From NCBI GenBank assembly GCA_036872755.1, contig JAVHNS010000003.1, positions 1,984,001 through 2,048,000 of the forward strand: a stretch of 64,000 nucleotides of DNA. Reading direction: 5' to 3'. The position numbers and the translations under genes were made by a program. Of the stretch, positions 39,467 through 49,420 are shown piece after piece (the first letter of the stretch is position 1; each line of letters starts with the position of its first letter). Source of the stretch: Orbilia blumenaviensis. Taxonomy: Eukaryota > Ascomycota > Orbiliomycetes > Orbiliales > Orbiliaceae. The notes below the pieces were generated by a model. That model did not search any database, was not told the origin of the DNA, and saw only the letters and a program-made list of their open reading frames with translations.

Positions 39467-40773
39467 ATGGCTGCAGAAAGTCGTCAGATACCTCGCATTT
39501 CCCTACATGACTGGGAAGGCCGCAAAAACGAGATCCAGAAGGAGATCATGGACGCTGCCGAAAACGTCGGATTTTTCATAATAAAAGACCAGGACTCTCC
39601 GTCGAAAGCGGATATCGAAGAGGCATTCCGCATGTCGTAAGTTCAAAAGGACCTCGCGTGTTGTATTTCGCCCCCACGCCAACGCATTTTTGAATTGAAC
39701 CCAGCTGTCTTAGACTCTTGAATTGTCTTTGAATCGTCTGAATTTATATAAATATAAATGTCCCCCTAACTGTATATAGGGAGTTGTTCTTTCAATTACC
39801 GGATGATGTGAAAGCAAGAACCCCTTTCATCAGAGAGCAAAACACGGGCTGGGAGAAAAGAGCACAGATCAGGCCATCCACCAACCTTCCAGACCAGAAA
39901 GAATCAATACAACTTCAGTTCCACAGACGTCAAGACCCAACATGGCCAGTTGTCAACGACCGTATCCCAAATTTCCATGAGACGATATCTGGTTTCATGG
40001 AAAAGACACAGACTGTTTCCATGCGAATCCTCTCGTGTCTTGCGATCGGACTCGGCCTCGACGAAGATTACTTCACTAGAATTCATGACATCAGATCGAA
40101 CGAGGCCATGACTACGCTAAGACTACTGCACTATCACGAGAGTGAAACCCGGGCGATTCCAGACGGACATATCCGAGCTGGTGCCCATACCGACTACGAT
40201 TTCCTCACCCTGTTATTCCAACGCACTGGTGAAGATGGCCTCGAAGTTTGTCCTGGTCGGGAATGTTACACCAGCTTCGGAATGGGAGACGCCTGGACGC
40301 CCGTCAAGGCGAATACCGGCGAGATAGTCTGTATGCTACATAGACAACCTGTCAATATCATTTGTGATTTGCCTTGGAATGCTAACTTTATGCAAGGTAA
40401 CATTGGGGACATGCTGATGTCGCTGTCGGATGATAGGCTGAAGAGCCTATTCCACCGTGTTCGGAATCCTCGTGCCGGGGAGAGCCAGAAGGCAAGGCAT
40501 AGTATTGCGTAAGTTTTAATCCCCTTTGTTCATTTTATTTCCGATCTCATAGACTAACACTTCGTTAGATTCTTCAACCAGCCAATCAGATCCGCAGTGA
40601 TCCAAGGGCCTTTGAAAAAGTACCCACCTATTACTGCAAGGGACTTCATCCTGGATGCAGCACGAAGAAACTACGCCCAAGGTGAGAAAGAACGGGAAGA
40701 CGCAATCAAGGACTCCAAATTCCAATACCAGAATAACATTCGACCAGGTATCATAGTATCCGCGAATGCGTAA
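39467..40773 (+). CDS. 2-oxoglutarate/Fe(II)-dependent oxygenase (IPNS-like family)
   Basis: Exons 39467-39636, 39780-40330, 40397-40508 and 40569-40773 sum to 1038 bases (345 residues), usual for this family. The N-terminus matches the non-haem dioxygenase N domain (DAAENVGFFIIKDQ). The jelly-roll core has the iron ligands in GAHTDYDFLTLLFQ (HxD) and in LFHRV, and the 2-oxoglutarate-binding Arg is expected in ARHSIAFF. These enzymes couple 2-oxoglutarate decarboxylation to hydroxylation, desaturation or ring closure; the substrate is unknown here. The third intron (40331-40396) is 66 bases long without an in-frame stop. It is called an intron because removal restores the family pattern GEIVCNIGDML and a GCTAAC branch site is present. 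Confidence 0.9.
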
Positions 40774-41177
40774 AATTTACATCCACTACTTACATACAAT
40801 ATTCCAAAAGTAAACGGAATACTTTTTCTTTCGGATATTTTCATCGGAGTCAGGTGTTATTGGTGTGCAAAAGCGTACATGCGTGTAACTATATGTTGGG
40901 GGACAGTTTACCACTTTTTAGGATGTAGGAAAAAGACTGATAAGTGCGAACTGGCTGTTTTTCTTCTTTCTTTCCTCGTGTCATATCTCTTTCCAATCAA
41001 TCAATCTTTAATGCACCCCTCCCTAACCACGTTCCCATGAGCCGCTACTTAAAATCTTGAATACGGCAACCTGCACGATAGCGAAAAATGTGATCAGTAA
41101 AACTATCTTGTCAAAATTCCTCGGGCATCCCCGAGAAGAAGGAGCCTTTTTTTCTTTCGCAAGAATGAGGCTTTATC
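40774..41177. other. Convergent intergenic region
   Basis: 3' flanks of the oxygenase (plus) and the cyanase (minus). No gene was seen. Confidence 0.5.
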
Positions 41178-41903
41178 TTACCATTTACCCCGCATACTTA
41201 TATTGACCCATGTGTTCCCTTGTTCATCAACTTCCTTGTCGACTTTAGTTGAGAACGCAATCGCACTCATGATACCATCTCCGAACCTAATTAAAAGCAA
41301 AATAAGAAAACCGTTACATAATTGTGCTTACCCGTGGCTCGGCGTAAACAGGCGAGTGGTTGAATGAGGAAGAAGAAATATTAAACCGAAGGAGAGGTCT
41401 ATGCATAAACATACTTTTCGTTCAGGACGGCTTTATAGGCTTCGCCGTAGTTTTGAACTATTTCATACAGGCGGTAGATCAAGGGTTCCTTTGCTACAGC
41501 GAGGGAAATTTTATCCCCGTTAGTACGAAATGATGCTGGGATAACTCCACCCGGCAAGGCGGAACTTACGCGGCATCTGAACGCCACTGCCCCTGTCCGG
41601 GAAGTCTGATAGCTGAGACGATAGTAGCCTTTCATCTATATTGAGGGCTTTTGACAGCCCTAGAATGTCTTCCGGGGATGCATGGTGTTGTCCATAAAAT
41701 ATTGCTGCGACAGCGACTTCATCTCGGCCAATTGCTTTTCCGAGTTCTTCGAAACTGATTTTTCGTTCTTGCTTGGCTCGGATGAGGGAAGCAGTGATTT
41801 CGGCCTTGGAAAATGTTGGCTAAGGCAAGGAGGTCAGAAGGCATACGTTCTTAGGGGTTGTTTCTGGATCACACGACTGATAGCGACATACAAATCCCGA
41901 CAT
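41178..41903 (-). CDS. cynS: Cyanate hydratase (cyanase)
   Basis: Decomposes cyanate with bicarbonate to carbamate, which yields ammonia and CO2; the enzyme is normally a cytosolic decamer. Minus-strand exons 41903-41892, 41819-41570, 41493-41415 and 41286-41178 sum to 450 bases (149 residues), the family length. The first exon codes only MSGF. The N-terminal helical domain contains [20 protein letters not shown] and [17 protein letters not shown]. The C-terminal catalytic domain has [16 protein letters not shown] and [12 protein letters not shown], which include the Arg, Glu and Ser of the known catalytic triad. It ends with the family-typical MRGKW. The gene is split so finely that no open frame reveals it alone. 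It is convergent with the oxygenase. Confidence 0.95.
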
Positions 41904-43462
41904 TTTGGTAAACCGACGTAATTAAAAATCCGATTTGATGGCTAATGCCGAATTTCAACAGGCCAATTGGCGTAAAATCCGAGATTTAATCTTTCAAGTA
42001 AAAGAAGCAGTTACGCAAATAGATGCAAGATTTACGATATTTCGGGGGGAAAAAACTAGAGTTTAAAAGATGTCTACGGTTATATAGCGGTTGGGCTTCT
42101 GTAGTTTAACCCCGCGATTTTGGCGAGCTAGCGAGGAGCAGTTCGCTCTTGATCCGTTGTCCCGCACTTTGCCTTCCGAAACCTGTCCGGAATGACGTCT
42201 GTTGGTAGCTTACTTTCTTAGGCACTCGACAGGTGCAAACTGGGGTTCAATATCCGGAGAACGGATCGGGTGGGTAAGAAATAAGATATGATGCCAACCA
42301 GCAACTGTTCACTGCACCTGTCGCGCCAAAATGTCGACAGTGAACTAGATACAATTCCAGTACTGCAGTATCAACAGTAAGGGAAGATAAAGGCTTCGAA
42401 TAAACCAGCCATAAGGCTATACGCAATTCCATCAAGCCGCCCAATCCGAGCCAGAAATCACTTAGGTACCCAGGCCTACCTCTTGTCTTTTTAGAAACCT
42501 TAGCCGTGGAAACCCCAGCCTCGAGACAGCGACAATTGCAGGGCTAAGCTAAGTTCATAGGCTGAACGTCTACAATCCGGCTTGGCACTTTTCATGTGTT
42601 GTTGTTGGATTGGCATTCCACAATAACACACAACACGGATTTTAAATGGTTAATTTAGAAGCCTTGCGTATAGGTTTCTGAATTGAGACTTTAGGTTTTC
42701 GATCTTCGTGGATTTCACAGCCGATGACTGCCCCTCATTATAATAGAGGTTCCCTATAGCACCTAAAAATCCTCGGGGGCCTCAAGCCCCGGTCAAGTAA
42801 TATCCGGCCGAGCAAATCCAAACCGATCTGGATCTCGTATAAATCCTGAACCTAAGCCTAACGGTCCTGGCTTGTGACACACTAACTAGCCTGTACTGGA
42901 TATATATAAGTGCAGAGATATAGGTGTGGGGGTGTCTTTTGCTAAAATAGGGTCTATTTGGGAGCTTATATATGAAGCTGTCTGCCAGCCCCTTGACATG
43001 TTGAGCCTGATTGCGAGTTGTAAACGTCAACACCGTTGAAATCACGAAGCCACCGCTAAACCCTTGATTCCATCAATATCAAACTGTCGTAGGGCTGTCG
43101 CGTAGCCTTCACTCTAACTCATAGTATTCATCACTGACTGGGAAGAAACATGTGTTCTGTCTCGGGCGAAGATGCTGTACCAGCTTGGGACCCCATAAAC
43201 TTAACTGTACTACTCATCCAATAGGTAGCGAAAAGGTGGGCATATAAACAACTTAAACACCAATTAGTTGGATATACCAAGCTAAACTTGATATTGCAAA
43301 TGTATCATCGTCCCCACAGGCATTCATGAACGACGAATCCGCCTTATCTAAGATACTATGTACGTACATTGGTTTTATTACTTAAAAAAATACCACGCAC
43401 CCCCGACTCCGTACTTACCTACTTCACATTATCATATTCCATTCAAAAACCAAATCCCAATA
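41904..43462. other. Intergenic region, no gene seen
   Basis: Includes the cyanase promoter side and the 3' flank of the F-box gene. Short frames (42247-42444 and 42782-43045, minus) lack features. Confidence 0.5.
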
Positions 43463-45718
43463 TCAATCATACCTCAAAACAACCATCTTAGCATCCTCTG
43501 AAGTTGTGATTAGAAATCCATTCCAAGTCTCTGCACTCCAAACGTAACAACTCCATCCACCTCTTACACTTCTCATTAGCTTGTCTAGCTTCGTTTTCTT
43601 AGCATTCACATTTTCCTCGAGCCGGCTGGCGGTATCACCAATCGTCGGACTCTCGAAAGAGACCTCTAGTAAAGGGATCTTTGAGTCGAATATTTCTTCA
43701 AGCGGAATATGCTGCATGTGACTAGGGATCAGGTTGATAGGTTTTTTTAATGCCTGGTTGCCGTCACCGTTACCATCAGCAGTAAGAGCTGGTAGTGACA
43801 AATCCTTAGATGGACTTTCGGCCGCTGCCTCATCGTAGAAAATATGAAATAGTCCTTCTTCTGTGACGACACTTGTCCTTTGGGTTTGATCTTGATCCAA
43901 ATACCATGCCTCTCTAATGCTTGGACTCGGCAGTGTCGGTTCGGCCTTCTCACTTCCAAATGCGAAGTTACCGTTTCCAAAGTGTAATAAATAGGCAGCA
44001 TCGTCTCCTGGTAACGAATCTTGACTATTACCAGCGTTTAACTGAACAGCATCGGGACAAGACGGAACATCTGGGTCCCACGGTTGTAGCACGAACCCTG
44101 TCTGCCCTTCGTTTTCCTCCAGGATCTCCGCCCTACTCTTCTCCTTCCGTTTCGACCTTGGTAACAAGAGTGTATGTGATGCATCGTCCTCTTGAATACT
44201 TTGTTCCAACTCCACACAGAATGGGATAATATTCTCAGGCGCCACTGTTTCAACGATCGGGGGTTCACCCTGCCGATTCACCTTCTCTGCCTTCGCGAAG
44301 ATCCTCGCGCAACCGATTGGAATATTGCCATTAGCTCTAAAAGTTTTGCCGAGGGTCATCATTACACTCTCGCCGTCTTCTTCGGGCATTCCATGGTGAC
44401 GATTCCCCTTCATGAAAGGGTATATTTTATCCCACCTCTGACACCTCATCGCCTCAGGAACATCCTCAGGATGTTTGTATCCGATATATTCCATGAACAT
44501 TCCCTGCCACGCGTGTAGAACGACGGATCGGACGTGGGCAATTTCGTATAGCTGTGTATCCCGATGCTCATTAGGTATCAGGTTGATGCTAAACACGTCA
44601 ATCTGCCCATGTCCGTTCTCGTCCTCATCCATAATCACTGAATACACAAACACGTGGTCCTTCGCAAGGTGAACATCTTTAATGAAGCCTTTAGAAGGAT
44701 GGTGGAATGTAAGTTCGTACGGATGTGGTGCAGGCGCGATTCTACTTAGCTGTGTTGGCGTGGTGGCGGATCCTTCGGTCTCAACGGGTCGTTGGCGTAG
44801 CGACGAGATTTTGATGAGCTTGATGTAATGTCGGTTGACTCTACAACCGATCCATTCATCGTTTGCACAAAGACTGTTCAAGTGCTCATGGTACGACACA
44901 CCCCTCCAAATGCCAAGAAATTCGACTTCAGGATATTTGTGAAGTGAATAGACTGCCTGTGGGATCCTGCGCTCTGGGTCGCCCTCAAATTCCCTGGTTC
45001 CACTGACTATTAAAATTCTCTTATCTAGAACAACAGATTGTCGAACGTTTCGGCGATTCATTCTATATCCAAACCATGGAACACCGAGGCCGCGGACATC
45101 GAGAGTGACGTATGGATGTTGAGGGAAACGGTTTCCACTATCGTAGATAAAGACTCGACCGGAAATATGGTGGAACACGAGGAACATATGATCATACGAG
45201 GTTTCCGTTTCATAGCATGCATCTAGTCGAACACCACTGATGACCGTAATCGAAGTTGGCTTGCCCCGCGCTCGGTTAAAGAACCGCTTGAGCGCCGAAT
45301 CGAACGCCTGTGGAGCTCCTGCGATGATACTGTTGTTTGTGGTTGTAGTATTCGCTGGAACAGCCTCGCTCTCAGCAGTTCCATTGTTCTGAGGAGCCGC
45401 ACCCCCATGTAAAGAGTCTCTCACATGGTATGGAAAGTGGAACCGGAGCAATGGGGAAAGCACGTGATCCTTAGTCAGAAAAATGTTGAAAGCTCTCGAA
45501 ACCCTTCGTAGGCGGGGTATCTCATACGGTGGGACATGTTCGAAAATTATAGAAAGAATGTCGTATGGAAGGTCCAGGAGAGTTATCGACGGAGCCCTCG
45601 AGGTTTGTTCGATGCCTTTGCGCTGGGCGGCAGTATCTGGTGGTGGGGCACTGGTGTTACCCGCCAGGCTCGAAAGCAGCCAGCTAACATGGTGTTCTTG
45701 GTATTCTTGATCCTCCAT
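43463..45718 (-). CDS. F-box protein, single exon
   Basis: 751 residues without introns. The F-box lies at about residues 45-90 (ITLLDLPYDILSIIFEHVP, IPRLRRVSRAFNIFL), which docks to Skp1 and places the protein as a substrate receptor of an SCF ubiquitin ligase. The remaining 650 residues look like a beta-rich domain with patches such as HHISGRVFIYDSGNRFPQH and VHLAKDHVFVYSVI, reminiscent of propeller repeats, but no WD signature is clear. An acidic low-complexity segment lies near the middle of the second half. The C-terminus (GGWSCYVWSAETWNGFLITT) is well formed. The substrate is unknown. Confidence 0.85.
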   Translation of the reverse strand: MEDQEYQEHHVSWLLSSLAGNTSAPPPDTAAQRKGIEQTSRAPSITLLDLPYDILSIIFEHVPPYEIPRLRRVSRAFNIFLTKDHVLSPLLRFHFPYHVRDSLHGGAAPQNNGTAESEAVPANTTTTNNSIIAGAPQAFDSALKRFFNRARGKPTSITVISGVRLDACYETETSYDHMFLVFHHISGRVFIYDSGNRFPQHPYVTLDVRGLGVPWFGYRMNRRNVRQSVVLDKRILIVSGTREFEGDPERRIPQAVYSLHKYPEVEFLGIWRGVSYHEHLNSLCANDEWIGCRVNRHYIKLIKISSLRQRPVETEGSATTPTQLSRIAPAPHPYELTFHHPSKGFIKDVHLAKDHVFVYSVIMDEDENGHGQIDVFSINLIPNEHRDTQLYEIAHVRSVVLHAWQGMFMEYIGYKHPEDVPEAMRCQRWDKIYPFMKGNRHHGMPEEDGESVMMTLGKTFRANGNIPIGCARIFAKAEKVNRQGEPPIVETVAPENIIPFCVELEQSIQEDDASHTLLLPRSKRKEKSRAEILEENEGQTGFVLQPWDPDVPSCPDAVQLNAGNSQDSLPGDDAAYLLHFGNGNFAFGSEKAEPTLPSPSIREAWYLDQDQTQRTSVVTEEGLFHIFYDEAAAESPSKDLSLPALTADGNGDGNQALKKPINLIPSHMQHIPLEEIFDSKIPLLEVSFESPTIGDTASRLEENVNAKKTKLDKLMRSVRGGWSCYVWSAETWNGFLITTSEDAKMVVLRYD

Positions 45719-47712
45719 GGCGGAACAGTGCTTTTATTCGAAAAACTGAGAAGCATGCACTGGGTATTTTTTTCACGCGCACCGCGGAAGGAGTGAATGG
45801 GAGCGGTGAGGGTTTGTATACGTAGTTTGGATTCGGGAGGGTGAGCAAATTAAGTAAGCTTGGAAGGCTGAGCTGCCATTTGGCAAAGTTTCTTTCTAGC
45901 TCAAAGACATATAAAATTTCGAAAGGATGGTAAAAAGGGAGCAAAGCCTGCAGAGATCAGTCTACCGATATCCAGTGAAAGTTATAATCCTCAAATATAT
46001 CCGCATTCTCAGCCGACACCGGGATCCAAGGAGCCGAATAAAGCTGAAAGATGATGTCGTTGGAACAAGGCTCGAAGAATTCAGCAGGGGTGTTTGGCGT
46101 GGCCGAAATTCAATCTCGATTGCCCGCCAAAAAGGCCGCAGTGTAACAAATATCTGCCAGACGTTGACGCCCAGGGATATCCCGTACAGGATACTGACAG
46201 CTGTCGCCTCTCTTTGGAGGATACTTCAGATTTCGTGTCGAATATATGTTTCGGTCTGCATGGCGTACGGCCAGACATAGCTTAGGCAAGTGCATGTGGG
46301 CTGTTGCGGACGCTTTATATTGAGCGGCTCCTACCTCTCAGAGCAGTTGATACCGAAGAAGCTGTGGGTAATTACTAACAGGATTCGATAGGGTTGGTTA
46401 AAAGTTAGCTAAGGCAAACTGCCGGTTGCCCTCGAGGAATTAGCTTTCTTGGATCGAGTAGCTCTCTCTGGTTGTGATCAGATCCTAATCCTGGGGCTCC
46501 GAACTCTGACTCGACTTTAACTGGAGCTCGAGCGCTCCCTAACCTGGGCATAGCCAGCTTAAATCAACCCACGTCCTGCCCTGCAGGATTTCTTGGGGCA
46601 CACCCGACTGATGCAAGTCACGTCTGGCCACTGCCCCCCGCTTGCAGCCCCCGCCAATCTAAGGCTGTTCTCGATCAACCTTCTTGAATCGACGTGTGCT
46701 TAGTGGCGTGGAACACATGGTCGGCGCATGGCCGGTCGCAGATCCACTTATCATGATAGTCTGTCGGTGGACACCCTCGCGGTTTTTTTTAGTATCGCCG
46801 TCCACGACTATATGCCTACGAAGAAAAATGACACGAAATGAAAAAACCACCATTAATATGATACAGAAGCTGAAGATTGCAATTTTTTGTGATTTTGCAC
46901 CTTGGTGCGGTCAAACCAATGGGATATTGCCGACAGATTGATACAGGTATCAGTATTGCCGCGAATGGCCCGGAAAAGTTCTATGAGCGCAAATATTACC
47001 TTGAACTGCCTACATACTAGTATCGATAGATATATCTCCAAATAAAAATTGGTTAACGCCTTAAGATCTACAATCGTAAAAGCTAGTGTCCCGCTTGAGT
47101 AGTGCTAAAACTTGATCCTATATTAGTTTGTATCGATTTGATACACTAACTAGTGTTTTTTCTTGGCTCGAAATACGACTCATTCTGATAATACACGTAT
47201 ATAGATGAATGGTGTATTCTTATGAAAATTTCTAGTGACGATATCACGGTTCCATGCAGTCGTGGCTGTTACGTTATTATAGGACAAACCCCTAAAAAGA
47301 CCGAGAAAAACTGGACGACGAATTAGGGCACTATTGCATTGCGAAGTATCTTATAACTATTACTAGTGTACTGGCGTCTGTGGTATAGTTTGTTTCAAGG
47401 CTACCACGGCTCGATCGTAGCATTGAAATATTATTAGGAAGTCAACCCCACAAGAACGGTATATCTGGCTCCAAAACAAAGACAGATGGGATCCTTTAAA
47501 TTTCTGAGTTGCAATTGTAATTGGAAGACGAGGTAGCTAGGTGCCATAATTGTGGTATTATGCTATAATGATCCACACATTGTCCTATGATACTGGACAC
47601 GACAAAGCCTTGCCACCCTTGCTTTTAGGTAGAGGCAACCTAAAGTTGCAACACCCACCTATACACAGCTGTATCTACCCTGAACTCAATTAATACTGGG
47701 CCAAATCCATAT
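45719..47712. other. 2 kb region without a gene
   Basis: The part at 46850-47600 is notably AT-rich, with imperfect inverted elements such as ACACTAACTAGTGT near 47153. No protein-like frame, terminal repeat pair or transposase remnant was recognised. Confidence 0.45.
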
Positions 47713-48255
47713 TTAACCGCTCTGTAGTACCTCCTGCTCAAGGCTATCGACCATATTAGAAATTTCTCCCGCAGTAGCTGGATTCAATTGCCGAGAATCC
47801 GAACCCCATTCCTGGCAAGCCTTTGTCAATCCCTCGTTTGGTTCTACCAGACACTTGAGGCCGTCTTTGCACTGGCCATCGTCGGGACATGTCTATAAAT
47901 TAAACAGTTATTAACTAGGTATGTTCTTGGGAGAGGAGAGTGAAGCTCGCGGACGAATAAGCTGTGATGTTTAAATATGACGTTGTAGTTTCTTTCTTTC
48001 TCTCCATTTTTCTTTTTGGACAATTTGGGAGAGACAACTTACCACTGGAACCAAGTCAACCGCCCAGTCAGTAGATTGGGTATTTCGGCTTGTGAGTGAG
48101 GGTTGTAATGGTATCGCGTTCTATTCACGATTAGAAATGAGCCAGGAAGAAGATAATTTTGGTGTTATATATATACCTGGCGTTCTTCCTGTCATGCGCA
48201 TAGGGACGGCAGCTGCAGTAGCAGCAAATAAGAGGGCTAGCTTGAAGAGTCGCAT
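47713..48255 (-). CDS. Candidate small secreted Cys-containing protein, exon phases conflict
   Basis: Three pieces on the minus strand look like one gene. The first (48255-48177) codes MRLFKLALLFAATAAAVP, a clear signal peptide. The second (48120-48043) codes NAIPLQPSLTSRNTQSTDW and on to LVPV. The third (47892-47713) codes TCPDDGQCKDGLKCLVEP and on to a stop, with four Cys. Pieces two and three join in phase 0 with good GT-AG sites. Piece one ends in phase 1 at its only good donor (AG|GTATAT), so the total is 337 bases and the join is out by one base. Either the locus is frame-broken, or an unusual splice or a sequencing error is involved. If functional it would be a secreted protein of about 110 residues, effector-like in form only. 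Confidence 0.5.
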
Positions 48256-49420
48256 AATGTCTAGTAATTAAGCTCTTACGTGAGTAGAGTATACTTGTAT
48301 CAATATAAATATTTAAGCTCGCAAAAAGATCTACGAGGTGAGTAGGTACCTTCCAGACACTTGGTAATTTGTATTGAATGAAGTTTAATTATATTGAGAG
48401 AGGTAGATAGTGTCATGTGAAAATACTATCTGGCAGAAAATTGGCATCGGAGTACTTACAGGCACTTGTAAACAGAGACCAAACTAATATCGTAAACTAG
48501 CCTCTGCGAGACCCGAACCAACCCGTCTGAATTGCATATCATCCTAAAGAGAGATACACTCGCCTCAATTCACGGAACGAAAAGGGTGATACAATTGTCC
48601 ACAAATGCCCTTACCCATATGAAACCCACCCATACGTACTCGATCAATCGACCGTCTTAACCAGGACATCGTAGATCAGGGCTAAGTATGGAATTATAAA
48701 ATCCAGGGTATTCAGATATATGGTCCTTAGGCCCGTTCGTGTATCACTCAGACGTTCTGGATCGGCCCGCCCTGGCAGCATTGTGATTTCTCCTGCATAT
48801 GCAGCAAATTAAGATGCACATGCGTAACATTCAGACGCGGACTGGGCCATGGGTAAGGAGTCCATTGGACACCAAATGCGGGCGGAATTCTCCGCATTCT
48901 TGGGTGTGCAAGCCATGCACAATGGGCCGCATAGTGCAGGTGGCTACGGGGTTTTAGTGAAGTAAGTGATGTATTTCGAATTCCAGAGCCGAGATTGGGA
49001 AGTTTTATCTGTCGTAAGTTAATCATGGTATGTATACTTATATATTATCAAAGCGAGAAGAAAAACTTTTAGAGCGCACTGGTATAGAAAACCTAGGCCA
49101 CCATACATATGCATGCCACACATAGTTCGCACAGCGGCGAAAGCTATAATCCATAATCCACATATAGGCTTTCCTCGACGTTTTGTTACGTAACGAAGGT
49201 TCATTTATACCCAAAATTTTTTCGATTTTCGAATTCGTAAGCCATAATGCAGAGGGCAAGGTGTCTATAATTAAAAATCCGATTCACGCAAACACCCTTC
49301 GCTCTATCGGTAATTTCGGCTGCTAAAAAAAAAGTTATACAGGGAATCTCCATCGTGAGCGTTCAATCTTTCAGGTCGATTAAGTAAACAGTACTATCCA
49401 AGGAAACAACAGCGTATAAT
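48256..49420. other. Intergenic region, no gene seen
   Basis: Contains the upstream side of the small secreted protein and the 3' flank of the polymerase gene. Frames at 48748-49259 (minus) have no recognisable content. Confidence 0.5.

Noticed and set aside
23687..40773. Secondary-metabolite cluster (SDR, Fe(II) oxygenase and Zn2Cys6 regulator)
   Set aside because: The genes are 15-30 kb apart and separated by housekeeping-type genes; no synthase backbone is present.
46850..47700. AT-rich stretch as a transposon relic
   Set aside because: No terminal repeats, target duplication or transposase-like frame was seen.
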